A stretch of 64,000 nt of DNA from Prevotella sp. GTDB taxonomy: Bacteria; Bacteroidota; Bacteroidia; Bacteroidales; Bacteroidaceae. Under the pieces are notes generated by a model. The model searched no databases. It saw nothing but the letters and a program-made list of their open reading frames with translations, and was not told where the DNA came from. Where the stretch lies: positions 48,093 to 112,092 of the forward strand of contig JAFZAH010000042.1 of assembly GCA_017548275.1 (NCBI GenBank), read 5' to 3'. Positions 36,797 to 46,931 of the stretch are shown piece after piece (the first letter of the stretch is position 1; every line of letters starts with the position of its first letter). Both the position numbers and the translations under genes were made by a program.

Positions 36797-37085
36797 GGTC
36801 CGGTAAAAAGCGGCCTGCAGGGCCAAACTGCACATAGCCCAGGGCAGCGCCCTGGGGATAGACGTTTGTGTAGCCTTCGCCCTGTAAGGGCAAAAGCATT
36901 GATTGTCAACTGCTTCTGCCCTTACAGGGCGAAGATTTTCTTACAACGATTAACCCAAGGCGTTGCCTTGGGCTGTGTGCTCATTGCCCCTCCGGGGCGA
37001 AGACAAGCCCACATCTGTAGAAATGCACGACTATGCTGGTGATTTTCCGCACTCTGAGTGATTCTGCACTTTTTTAGCGGACACC
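36797..37085. repeat. Palindrome-rich nonautonomous repeat element
   Basis: This segment begins ggtccggtaaaaagcgg and ends with the inverse of ggtgtccgctaaaaaa. Inside it is a chain of palindromes: cccagggcagcgccctggg, gccctgtaagggc and cccttacagggc, cccaaggcgttgccttggg, gcccctccggggc. No credible gene is seen. It looks like a MITE or multi-palindrome repeat of the kind scattered in Bacteroidota genomes. Confidence 0.55.
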
Positions 37086-37281
37086 AATAAATATTAATGA
37101 GAATTGAAGGGAGTAGATGGAAGAGCGGCAGAATGGAGAATCCTGCCGAACAAGAAGGGACGGGAGAGATGGGAAATATGGGAAGAATAAGAGCAATGGG
37201 ATAATGGGTTAATGGGTACTTACGAGTATTCAGGGTAATAACATATCTGAACTGACAGGTATTCGGGGCGGTAATATATCA

Positions 37282-37311
37282 AAAAAAATCGCCCCCCGAT
37301 TGGGAGGCGAT
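37282..37311 (-). terminator. Terminator of the OmpA-family gene
   Basis: ATCGCC...GGCGAT stem with additional C/G pairing, followed on the minus strand by eight T residues. It lies 24 bases past the stop codon. The preceding 37089-37280 stretch is purine-rich with scattered atggg units and holds no gene. Confidence 0.85.
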
Positions 37312-37334
37312 TATTTGTTGTGTCAGTGCACAGA

Positions 37335-38519
37335 TTACTCGGTGATCTGGACAGTAGCACGACGGTTGAACTCGATGGGAGAGAGTGTATCAACACCACC
37401 CTGTCCGACGGTGCGGATCTTTGAGCGGTCAACACCCATATCCTCCAGTTCACCGGCGACGGTCTCAGCACGCTGCTCAGACAGCCACTGGTTGTGCTCT
37501 GCATTACCGGTAGCGCTGTCAGCATAACCTGTTACGAGCACGCCAGTCTTGTTGTCCACAGCATACTTAGCAAGAGCGCGAACGTTCACGAGGTCCTTCT
37601 GAGAAGCGATCTCGGTGCGGTTCAGGTTGAAGAACACAGAAACAGGAGTGTTCACGAACTCTTTCATGCCAGGATTTGTGGGGCACTTGTGGTTCTTGAT
37701 GATGTCGTTCAGGCGAGCGATCTCAGCGTTAGCATCGTTGAGTTGTGAGTTGAGAGCGTCGATTTGAGCCTGATACATAGCCTTGATAGCATCCACATCG
37801 GGAACAGCATCCCATGTAGCACGACCGAGGTTGTAGGTGAAGCCGAGTTCAGCATACAGAGTCACATCGTGAGCCTTCCAGCCGCGACGGTGTGCGTCTT
37901 TGTAAACTACACCAACACCATCCTTGTCAAACTCATTGTACTTCCAACCAAACTCAAGGTTGATAGCGAACTTCTTGCTGAGGTTGAACTCGTTCAACAA
38001 ACCAGCAGATACGCCGATGGCGCTGCGGTTGTCGGTCCAGTTACGTGTGAAGTCAGCACCTCCGAAGGGGATGAAGTTCCAAACGCGGTTGGGATTGTAA
38101 CCCAGCAGCATGTTGCTCAGGTTGAACATCACCTGCGGGTCAATTGAGAAGAATTTGTAGTGAACGCTCTCTTTGCCTGCGTCAGCACGACTGCCAATGA
38201 AAGGAAGACGCTGTCCCCAGAGACCCATGCCTTTTACGCGGAGTCCGAGACCCGGGGTGAACCATTTACCAATAGCCACAGACACACCACCGCTGGTACG
38301 GTTACCTGAGAGGGGGAATCCGTCAAACATATCGGTATGATCGAAATCCTGACCGTGCTCCTGAGAGCCGATGAACCAATTCCAGTTGGCGCCAACCTGG
38401 ACAAACCAGTTGCTCCAGAAGGAATTCGTAGCGACGCTGTACTTGTTTACATAGTCGCTCTGTGCCATAGAGGCGACAGATACGCCGGCAAAAGCCAGCA
38501 CCATGAATAATTTTTTCAT
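37335..38519 (-). CDS. OmpA-family outer membrane protein
   Basis: A 394-residue protein with a signal peptide (MKKLFMVLAFAGVSVASMAQ). Residues 22 to about 240 form an N-terminal beta-barrel like region rich in alternating aromatic strands (WFVQVGANWNWFIG). A short coiled-coil linker (QIDALNSQLNDANAEIARLN) leads to a C-terminal OmpA peptidoglycan-binding domain (LVTGYADSATGNAEHNQWLS, LSEQRAETVAGELEDMGV). It is probably an abundant envelope-anchoring porin-like protein. Own promoter and terminator make it monocistronic. Confidence 0.92.
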   Translation of the reverse strand: MKKLFMVLAFAGVSVASMAQSDYVNKYSVATNSFWSNWFVQVGANWNWFIGSQEHGQDFDHTDMFDGFPLSGNRTSGGVSVAIGKWFTPGLGLRVKGMGLWGQRLPFIGSRADAGKESVHYKFFSIDPQVMFNLSNMLLGYNPNRVWNFIPFGGADFTRNWTDNRSAIGVSAGLLNEFNLSKKFAINLEFGWKYNEFDKDGVGVVYKDAHRRGWKAHDVTLYAELGFTYNLGRATWDAVPDVDAIKAMYQAQIDALNSQLNDANAEIARLNDIIKNHKCPTNPGMKEFVNTPVSVFFNLNRTEIASQKDLVNVRALAKYAVDNKTGVLVTGYADSATGNAEHNQWLSEQRAETVAGELEDMGVDRSKIRTVGQGGVDTLSPIEFNRRATVQITE

Positions 38520-38587
38520 AACCTTTATTTAATTAAACAATCAAAAAAATATATCTTATAAAAAGAAGCTTCAATACGAATTCGAGG

Positions 38588-38596
38588 GCAAAGATA
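38588..38596 (-). promoter_or_regulatory. -7 box of the OmpA-family gene
   Basis: Minus strand TATCTTTGC fits the consensus, with a long AT-rich upstream tract. It predicts a leader of about 65 nt. No clear -33 element was found. Confidence 0.55.
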
Positions 38597-38669
38597 ATAA
38601 TATTTTTTAAATCTTATCCTTTTTTTTTATTTTTTTTTCAATATTGGGCAAAAAAAATGCACAAAATGG

Positions 38670-38692
38670 GAAAAATGAGCGAAAAATCGCTC
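38670..38692 (-). terminator. Short hairpin terminator of mutL
   Basis: GAGCGA-tttt-TCGCTC immediately after the mutL stop, followed on the minus strand by ATTTTTCC. Confidence 0.65.
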
Positions 38693-38693
38693 G

Positions 38694-40493
38694 TCAGGCT
38701 AGCATTTGCTCGATTTCTTGCTGTTTTAAGATGCATTGAATCGCTTTGCCGTCGGGGGTGTGATTGACGTCACGGCATGTGAACAATCGATTGACCACCA
38801 TATCCATCTCCTCGTTGGTGAGCACTTGCCCATAAGGAATGGCTGCCGTACGCGCCATGGTGAGTGCCAATCGCTCGCGCTGTGCCGCCGCTCCTCCCTC
38901 GGTTTCATCCACGGCATGCTGGACAAACTCTCTCAACAGGTGCTCGCCCCCCACCCCGTCCATCTCTGACGGTATGGCATTGACGGCGAAGGACCCGCCA
39001 CCCAGGTCAGCCACGTCAAAACCCATGGTCTCGAGCGTGGGCAACAATGCGCGCAGCACCACCGCCTCGGACGCGCCGAGAGTAACCATCTCAGGGAAGA
39101 GCAGACGCTGTGCCGCCCATGCGTGGGCGTCAGTTTTTGAGAGATATTCCTCATAGAGTATCCGCATGTGAGCCCGATGTTGGTCGATAATCATCAGTCC
39201 AGACTTCACGGCCGTCATGATATATTGCCCTTTATACTGATAATGTACGGGGGCTTTCTCATCGATGATGCTGCCGTCCGTCTCTTCGGGTGTGAAGAGT
39301 GTGGGCTCGGGCTGCTCTGGTTTGGTCATATCGGGGAAGAGTGTCTCCCATTGTTCGGGCGCCGCTTTTCTTCTGGGCTTGTCGCCTTCGAAAGGATTGT
39401 ATTGTGGATTGTACTGCACTTTAGGCACAGTGGCAGTTGTCGATGGGTCAAAAACGGGAATGTCGGGTTTCCCCACGGTATCGAAATCGATGGAGGGCAC
39501 GTCATGGAACCGTCCGATAGCATCTTTGACGGCTGCGGTGAGTATCTGCCAGATGGCCTGTTCGTTCTCGAACTTGATTTCCGTCTTCGTGGGATGGATA
39601 TTCACGTCAATGTCACCCGGTGTGACATCGAAATAAATGAAATACGGCACCTGTTCGCCTTGCGGCACCACCCGCTCGTATGCGTTTTGCACGGCACGGT
39701 GGAAATACGGGTGACGCATGAAGCGCCCGTTGACGAAGAAATACTGTTGTGCACCTTTCTTCCTCGACGCCTCGGGTTTTCCCGTGAATCCGTAGATATG
39801 ACACATGGACGTCTCGACACCAACTGGCAACAAATCCTGGTTCAACCTTTTCCCGAACACGTCGATAATACGCTGACGGAGTCCGGCACGCGGCAGGTTA
39901 AGCAGTTCGGCACCGTTGCTGTGCAGTTTGAACGCGATGTCGGGGTTGACGAGCGCTATGCGTTCAAAGGCGATGAGGATATTATTGAGTTCGGTGGTAT
40001 TGCTTTTAAGGAATTTCCTTCGGGCCGGAACATTGAAAAAGAGATTCTCAACGAGGAAATTGGCACCTTCGGGGCATGCCACGGGTTCCTGCCCGCGGAA
40101 CTTCGACCCGGAGATACTGACCAATGTGCCGATGTCGTCACCCTTGTGGCGTGTGCGCAGGGTGACCTGTGCCACAGCCGCTATCGACGGCAGAGCCTCG
40201 CCCCGGAATCCCATGGTGGTAAGCGTGAACAGGTCGTCGGCCTTACGTATCTTCGATGTGGCATGGCGTTCGAAGGCCAGTCGCGCATCTGTATCCGTCA
40301 TGCCCTCGCCGTCGTCGATGACCTGAATGGATGTGCGCCCGGCGTCGACGACTACGACACTGATGTGTCGCGCCCCGGCATCGACGGCGTTCTCCACCAA
40401 CTCTTTCACGACCGAGGCGGGTCGCTGTATGACCTCGCCCGCCGCAATCTGGTTGGCTACAGAATCAGGTAATAACTGGATGATATCGGACAT
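38694..40493 (-). CDS. mutL: DNA mismatch repair protein MutL
   Basis: A 599-residue MutL linking mismatch recognition by MutS to downstream repair. The GHKL ATPase is complete: VVKELVENAVDAGA, IDDGEGM, TMGFRGEALPSI. The C-terminal region contains DQHRAHMRILYEEYL, where the canonical endonuclease motif is DQHAxxExxxxE; the first glutamate position reads Met. It follows the ostA-like gene, an order conserved in Bacteroidota. Confidence 0.95.
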   Translation of the reverse strand: MSDIIQLLPDSVANQIAAGEVIQRPASVVKELVENAVDAGARHISVVVVDAGRTSIQVIDDGEGMTDTDARLAFERHATSKIRKADDLFTLTTMGFRGEALPSIAAVAQVTLRTRHKGDDIGTLVSISGSKFRGQEPVACPEGANFLVENLFFNVPARRKFLKSNTTELNNILIAFERIALVNPDIAFKLHSNGAELLNLPRAGLRQRIIDVFGKRLNQDLLPVGVETSMCHIYGFTGKPEASRKKGAQQYFFVNGRFMRHPYFHRAVQNAYERVVPQGEQVPYFIYFDVTPGDIDVNIHPTKTEIKFENEQAIWQILTAAVKDAIGRFHDVPSIDFDTVGKPDIPVFDPSTTATVPKVQYNPQYNPFEGDKPRRKAAPEQWETLFPDMTKPEQPEPTLFTPEETDGSIIDEKAPVHYQYKGQYIMTAVKSGLMIIDQHRAHMRILYEEYLSKTDAHAWAAQRLLFPEMVTLGASEAVVLRALLPTLETMGFDVADLGGGSFAVNAIPSEMDGVGGEHLLREFVQHAVDETEGGAAAQRERLALTMARTAAIPYGQVLTNEEMDMVVNRLFTCRDVNHTPDGKAIQCILKQQEIEQMLA

Positions 40494-40527
40494 GATTTAA
40501 GATTTGAGGTTTGAGATTTGAGATTTT
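40494..40527. repeat. GATTTGAG-type short repeat upstream of mutL
   Basis: gatttaagatttgaggtttg followed by agatttgagattt is an imperfect repeat of a 7-8 base unit. The inverse orientation of the same unit is found at 59371-59400 before the era stop codon. Confidence 0.65.
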
Positions 40528-40570
40528 TAGAGCGACACATGAAACGCTGCGGTGGCAAATGATAACCACA

Positions 40571-42193
40571 TCAATTTGCTTTTTCCTTGTGATCCTCTTT
40601 GCCGCGCCAGACGAAGATGTCGTCTTTGTTTATGGGGCGGAGGTCATCGTACCATGCGAAACCGGGCAGCCGTTCCTCGCCAGGCGGAATCTGGCCCATG
40701 GGATAGAGCACACCCTCGGCCTTTGGCATCCATATCTTTTCGAGTTGCCGCCGCTCGCTGATATACATACGCATGGTGTCGGTCTCGGTATAGTTGAGCC
40801 CGATGAGCGTGCTGTCCTTGTCGTCGTACGGGAAATAGACGACCATGACGTTTCCTTCCGCCACATTTCGCCTGAGAATTCCCTTGTCATCGAAGAAGGA
40901 ATGCATGAACTTCGACGCTATCTGGTTGAAATGCTTACCGTCGTACATCAATTCCACGGACATGGTTTTTCCGGAAGCATGGGCCTCGCGCACGGTAGAG
41001 TCGTTCATCAATACCCGTATCTCATCGCCCACCAACTGTCGGTCACCGTTCCAGAGTATGGGGTCGATAAACATGGTTAGCGACGAGTCGCGCGAGCAGA
41101 TGACGAGCGAGTCACACATGGCCTGCAAGTCCTTTCTGTACGCGCGTACCTTATTATAACAATATATCTCACGGTAAACGGAGTCGGTATTGATGTAGAA
41201 CGTCTGCACCCTCATGGTGTCGGCATGGAGGTAGAGCGTGTCCTTCTGCGAGTAGTCGATGAAGACGGGTCGCCGTGTGGCCTGACCGGCTCCGGTCAAC
41301 TCATTATAGATAAAGGTTCCGGCGCGAAGTTCGTTTTTGTTCTTCTTGTCGATATAGACCACATCGCCGTATCCCCGGCTGGTTTTCGTGTCACTGTCAT
41401 AATATAGGCTGTCGCCCACAATGGAGCGCTGTCCGTTTTCGATGGTCGAGCGGTCAAACATCTCCGTCCGGTCGCCTTTCATGTAATAATATCCGTTGGA
41501 CGAGGTTATCTGGTAGCCGTCTTTGTTGGAATAGATGGTTGAACGGCTCATGACCTGCGCCCGTTCTTTGGCGGCATCGTAATAGAGCGTGTCGGTGCGT
41601 ATCTCATAATCCGGGCTTTTGAGCGTGACGTTGTAATAAGCCACCGCCTCACGCGTGTCAAGGTTATATCTGCCCCAGTCGCTCACCATATCTACATTTT
41701 TCTTCGAGTCGTGGAAATGTCCTCCCTCCGCGTAAAAAACGTAATTGAACTTCCGGTCGTAGTTGAGACTGTCAGTTTTGAGCACCGATGTTTTGCGGTG
41801 TGTGACGACGACATTTTTCCTGGCATAAACCATCTCACGCTCGGGCCGTCCGTCGTACCACGCATAGTCGGAGGTGAGGGTGAGCGTGTCGCTCTGGTTC
41901 ATCCTCACATGTCCGAACGCCTCGAAGGTGTTTTCGCGCTCGTTGAAATAGGCGCTGTCGCAACGGAGATGTGTGCCGGCATGCCGGAAAGAGACGTTGC
42001 CTTTGACAATCTGCACGTTGGGCCGTTTGTACTGGTCGTAATACAACTGGTCGGCGTGGTCGAGATATACTTTCTGGTCAGTCTGTCTGCGCTGAGCCCT
42101 CACCTCTGTCTGTGAAATGACAAAGAGGCATAGAACCAGCCAAAGGATTCTATGCCAAAAAACAGGACGATATGTCAGCGCACAGACGTTCAT
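40571..42193 (-). CDS. OstA/LptA-like envelope protein
   Basis: A 540-residue exported protein, probably acting in lipopolysaccharide transport or assembly. A signal peptide (ILWLVLCLFVISQTEVRA) is followed by repeated beta-jellyroll strands typical of the OstA (LptA/LptD N-domain) fold, with patterns such as VKGNVSFRHAGTHLRCDSAY and DSLNYDRKFNYVFYAEGG. I chose the ATG at 42193 because it overlaps the preceding stop codon as ATGA, typical translational coupling to the SurA-like chaperone. Confidence 0.85.
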   Translation of the reverse strand: MNVCALTYRPVFWHRILWLVLCLFVISQTEVRAQRRQTDQKVYLDHADQLYYDQYKRPNVQIVKGNVSFRHAGTHLRCDSAYFNERENTFEAFGHVRMNQSDTLTLTSDYAWYDGRPEREMVYARKNVVVTHRKTSVLKTDSLNYDRKFNYVFYAEGGHFHDSKKNVDMVSDWGRYNLDTREAVAYYNVTLKSPDYEIRTDTLYYDAAKERAQVMSRSTIYSNKDGYQITSSNGYYYMKGDRTEMFDRSTIENGQRSIVGDSLYYDSDTKTSRGYGDVVYIDKKNKNELRAGTFIYNELTGAGQATRRPVFIDYSQKDTLYLHADTMRVQTFYINTDSVYREIYCYNKVRAYRKDLQAMCDSLVICSRDSSLTMFIDPILWNGDRQLVGDEIRVLMNDSTVREAHASGKTMSVELMYDGKHFNQIASKFMHSFFDDKGILRRNVAEGNVMVVYFPYDDKDSTLIGLNYTETDTMRMYISERRQLEKIWMPKAEGVLYPMGQIPPGEERLPGFAWYDDLRPINKDDIFVWRGKEDHKEKAN

Positions 42194-43614
42194 CTCACCC
42201 AACCGTCAAATTCAAATTCACAGTCACGGTAACTCTCATCCATACGCACATAGGTGTTCTTGAGTTTCTCTTTCACCCAGTTTTGCAGCAGTTTCTCGCG
42301 TCGGTCGGCCAGCACCACATCGCGCATATCCTGGAAATCCTCGGTGATTGTGGCACGATGGCTGTCGATGCGGTTTTTCAGTTTGATGATGGCACATACG
42401 GTTTTTCCGCGCTTGTTAATCATCGTGAAGGGTTCGGAAATCTCACCCGGCTGCAGTTTTTCCACCTCGCGGGCCACCTCTGTGGGCAGGTCTTGCATAC
42501 GGAATTTCGACGTCCGTACCATGTTCGACTCGTCAGCATTGGCCATCAGTCCGTGGTTGGAACGCGTGTCCTTGTCGTCGCTGACAAATGTAGCCGCATC
42601 GTCGAAGGAAACTTTCCCCTCACGGATATCGTTGGCCAGTGTGTCGAGTTTGAGTTTCATGTCGTCAATGGCCTCCTGATCGACGGAGGGTTTAAGCAGG
42701 ATGTGCCGCACATTGATGCGCTCACCGCGGCGGTCGATGAGTTGGATAATGTGGAATCCGAACTCTGACTCTACGATTTTGGATATTTTTTTCGGATCAG
42801 TGAGGTTGAACGCCACGGCAGCGAAGGCCGGGTCAAAAGCCGCACGGGGAGTATATCCCAGTTCACCGCCCTGACTGGCAGAACCATCCTCGGAATAGAG
42901 TCGCGCCAATGTGGCAAAGGTGGTCTCACCGTTGTTGACACGGTCGGTGAACTCACGCAACTGGTTTTTCACGCGGTTGACCTCCTCGTCAGATACTTTT
43001 GGCTGCTTGGTGATAATCTGCACCTCCACGGTCATGGGTATCAGCGGCAGACTGTCTTGGGGCATGTCCTTGAAGAAATTCCTGACCTCAGCGGGCGAAA
43101 CGGTGATATCTTCCACCAGTTTCTTCTTCATCTTCTGCTCCAGTTCGCGGTTTCTGAACTCATCGTGCATCTCCTGACGCATCTGCGTGATAGACTGCTT
43201 GCGGTATTCTTCGAGTTTCTCTCTCGAACCGACCATCTGTATCCAATAGTTGATTTGGTCTTCGATGCTCTGCGAGATGTCGGACTCAGTGACCTCGATA
43301 CTGTCGATGGCCGCCTGGTGGAGAAACAGTTTCTGCACAGCCAATTGCTCGGGAATGGCGCAGTCAGGATTTCCTTCCCATTTCATTCCTTGAGCCTCGC
43401 CCTGCATCCTCAACACCTCGATGTCAGAGCGAAGGATGGGCTCGTCACCCACAACCCACACCACTTCGTCGATGACGTTGTGCCTGTCGGCCTTTTGAGG
43501 GATGGTGTCATGTACGGTTTTCTGACGGTTCGCGCCACGCAAACCACTGCCCGCATGTACGGACAGCGCCACGGCAGCCATGCATATCGCCAACCTGAAA
43601 AATATCTTTCTCAT
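42190..43614 (-). CDS. SurA-like periplasmic peptidylprolyl isomerase, two parvulin domains
   Basis: A 474-residue periplasmic chaperone with a signal peptide (MRKIFFRLAICMAAVALSVH). An N-terminal SurA-like helical region (VVWVVGDEPILRSDIEVL) precedes two PPIC domains: the first around GELGYTPRAAFDPAF, the second around RGERINVRHILLKPSVDQEA. SurA helps outer-membrane proteins fold. It is followed by the OstA-like gene with an ATGA overlap and preceded by a second parvulin gene. Confidence 0.9.
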   Translation of the reverse strand: MRKIFFRLAICMAAVALSVHAGSGLRGANRQKTVHDTIPQKADRHNVIDEVVWVVGDEPILRSDIEVLRMQGEAQGMKWEGNPDCAIPEQLAVQKLFLHQAAIDSIEVTESDISQSIEDQINYWIQMVGSREKLEEYRKQSITQMRQEMHDEFRNRELEQKMKKKLVEDITVSPAEVRNFFKDMPQDSLPLIPMTVEVQIITKQPKVSDEEVNRVKNQLREFTDRVNNGETTFATLARLYSEDGSASQGGELGYTPRAAFDPAFAAVAFNLTDPKKISKIVESEFGFHIIQLIDRRGERINVRHILLKPSVDQEAIDDMKLKLDTLANDIREGKVSFDDAATFVSDDKDTRSNHGLMANADESNMVRTSKFRMQDLPTEVAREVEKLQPGEISEPFTMINKRGKTVCAIIKLKNRIDSHRATITEDFQDMRDVVLADRREKLLQNWVKEKLKNTYVRMDESYRDCEFEFDGWVR

Positions 43615-43630
43615 CTGCTTGTTGTCTTAA

Positions 43631-43682
43631 AGGGAGTTATAAGAGGGAGTTAAAGGAGGAGTTATGAAGAGGAGTTATGAGG
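43631..43682. repeat. GGAGTTAT-type short repeat between parvulin genes
   Basis: Imperfect units of gggagttataaga type (agggagttataagag, ggaggagttatgaag, gaggagttatgag). Related gaactcctaaa units occur at 56733-56763 and 60281-60326. Confidence 0.6.
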
Positions 43683-43742
43683 GGCCATTACTCTAATCAT
43701 AGAGATTTGGGGGGCTTTACCTCTTTTCAATTTAAGTTCAAG

Positions 43743-45161
43743 TTAATGTTTATTGACGGTGGAGAGCACCTGTTTGTTGATGGTCACGGTGTAACGCTTG
43801 CGCAGTTCAGCCACCCATTCTTTTTCGAGGGCATCCTGATAGTCAGCCACGACGGCACCTTTCACATCGGTATATTCTTTGGGTGCCTTAAGCACCTTAC
43901 CAAAGGTGGCATCGATGGGATAATCCTTGACAGGGTCAACGGTGACGTTTTTCTTGAACACCTCGCGGTCAACCAGTTTGCTGTCGCCGGGTTTGAACAA
44001 TCCTTTCTCCACACGGATGCGGATGACCGAGTCGGCATTGAAGGTGTTTTTCAGTTTCTCCGTCCACTGGTCGAAAGGGATGTTCTTCACGGCGTTTTTC
44101 ACCGCTTTCACGTCTTTCTTATCTTTCACGTGATAGGCGATGCCCTTGAATCGCGGCTGGTCCCACGTGTATTTCTTCTTGTTTTTCTTGAAGAAAGCCT
44201 TCAGTCCCGCCTCGTCTTTGGCAGCCTTTTCCCACACATGCTTGTTGCTCACCTCATAGAGCAGCAGGCCGTCGTGATATTCGCGAATGAGATTGGCGAG
44301 TTCAGGGTCGTCGGCAGCCATCTCGTCGGCTTTGGCTTCAAGCAGTGCCCCGGGAGTGGTAGATTGTTCCTGCGCCATCTGCTTGAGTTTGCGGTCGATG
44401 ATGCTCTCGCGTATGCCCCGCTGGTCGATGAAGGTGATGATGTCGTTTTTGAGCGAGTCGAAGGGGAAGAACGCCGATTTGTCATCCATCTTGATGATAT
44501 GATAACCGAAAGGCGAGAGCACGGGCTGCGAGATTTCCCCTTTACGGAGGGCGTATGCTGCCTGCTCAAACTCCTTCACGGTCTGTCCGGGCTGCACCCA
44601 AGGCAGTTGTCCGCCATCGACGGCCGTACCTTTGTCGTCAGAGCACTTGCGTGCGAGCGTGGCGAAGTCGGCACCGGCTTTGAGGGCGTTGTAGATGGAG
44701 TCGATACGTATCTTGGCACGGTTCTGCTGGTCAGGAGTGGCCTTCTGGTCGAGACGCAACAGGATATGTGACGGCTTAATCAGTCCGCCGAGCGAATCCA
44801 CCTGCCGCTGGGTACGGTCATAGATGCGTCGTGCCTCGTCGGTGACATCGGCGTCGGTTATCATATAGGGACGTATCTGCTGGTCACGGTATTGCGCAAA
44901 CTCGTTTCTGAAGGCAGCCGTGGTGTCGATGCCAGCCTCGATGGCTGCCGCCACCTTAAGTTTGTAATTGACGAACAGGTCCACATATTCATCGACGGTT
45001 TTCTTGTCGATGACACCTTCTGAATTGTTTTTGTTGTACGAATACTCAAACTCTGAGCGAGTGACAGGCTGCCCGTTAATGGTCATGATGACGGGGTCGT
45101 TTTGTGCCTGTGCTGCGGCGGCTGTCAAGAGCAATGCCGCAAAAAATGCTTTTATTCTCAT
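43743..45161 (-). CDS. Periplasmic peptidylprolyl isomerase, parvulin type
   Basis: A 472-residue exported protein with a signal peptide ending AAAQA. One clear parvulin domain is present (PSHILLRLDQKATPDQ, DGGQLPWVQPGQTVKEF, SPFGYHIIKMDDKS). The C-terminal 200 residues form a second, divergent chaperone-like part. It lies between guaB and the SurA-like gene, the usual Bacteroidota order, and likely forms one operon with SurA and OstA. Confidence 0.88.
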   Translation of the reverse strand: MRIKAFFAALLLTAAAAQAQNDPVIMTINGQPVTRSEFEYSYNKNNSEGVIDKKTVDEYVDLFVNYKLKVAAAIEAGIDTTAAFRNEFAQYRDQQIRPYMITDADVTDEARRIYDRTQRQVDSLGGLIKPSHILLRLDQKATPDQQNRAKIRIDSIYNALKAGADFATLARKCSDDKGTAVDGGQLPWVQPGQTVKEFEQAAYALRKGEISQPVLSPFGYHIIKMDDKSAFFPFDSLKNDIITFIDQRGIRESIIDRKLKQMAQEQSTTPGALLEAKADEMAADDPELANLIREYHDGLLLYEVSNKHVWEKAAKDEAGLKAFFKKNKKKYTWDQPRFKGIAYHVKDKKDVKAVKNAVKNIPFDQWTEKLKNTFNADSVIRIRVEKGLFKPGDSKLVDREVFKKNVTVDPVKDYPIDATFGKVLKAPKEYTDVKGAVVADYQDALEKEWVAELRKRYTVTINKQVLSTVNKH

Positions 45162-45171
45162 TTTAGTATGC

Positions 45172-45269
45172 TGAATGACGAATGTTGAATGTTGAGTGGT
45201 CGCTTCGCGATGAAGAATTGTGAATTGTGAATTGTTAATTATGAATTATCAATTGTGAATTGTCAATTC
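45172..45269. repeat. Compound GAATT and GAATGTTGA repeats between guaB and the parvulin gene
   Basis: First ctgaatgacgaatgttgaat, then about five GAATTRT units (gaattgtgaattgtga, attgttaattatgaatt, atcaattgtgaattgtca). This is the longest copy of family A in the window. Confidence 0.8.
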
Positions 45270-45271
45270 TC

Positions 45272-46765
<1,494 letters not shown>

Positions 46766-46774
46766 TTATTGCGT

Positions 46775-46783
46775 GCAAAATTA
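46775..46783 (-). promoter_or_regulatory. -7 box of guaB
   Basis: Minus strand TAATTTTGC, 25 bases upstream of the start codon. It lies outside the neighbouring IS element. Confidence 0.6.
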
Positions 46784-46886
46784 GCAATAAAAAATCAAAA
46801 GGCGAAACCGTTGCCCCGTTTTCTATCCGATTTAATTGTATTTAACCTTATTTGGGCTAAATGGTCATATTGGGTGATGAAATCTC

Positions 46887-46915
46887 TTGGAATGCCTTTA
46901 TTTTCTTACCTTTGC
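46887..46915 (+). promoter_or_regulatory. Internal promoter of the transposase
   Basis: TACCTTTGC at 46907-46915 with TTGG at 46887-46890 (16-nt spacer, slightly short). It would start transcription about 10-15 bases before the ATG pair at 46932/46935. Confidence 0.55.
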
Positions 46916-46931
46916 AGCATTTATTATTTAT

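Larger units (their letters stand above)
35606..37088. mobile_element. Composite element bounded by GGTGTCC inverted repeats
   Basis: The left edge reads ttttggtgtccggtaaaaa and the right edge, on the other strand, attggtgtccgctaaaaaa. The 10-bp sequence aaatattaat occurs immediately outside both edges (35596-35605 and 37089-37098), as expected for a target-site duplication. Inside are an IS30-like element and a palindrome-rich part with a third, direct copy of gtccggtaaaaagcgg at 36798-36813. The exact nesting cannot be settled from one copy. Confidence 0.5.

Noticed and set aside
36668-37042. A 124-codon open frame on the plus strand in the palindromic repeat region
   Set aside because: Its sequence follows the palindromes and mobile-element ends; no family likeness, and the frame crosses two repeat units.
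35606-37088. Composite transposon carrying cargo
   Set aside because: No cargo gene beyond the IS30 transposase was found; the rest is palindromic repeat DNA.
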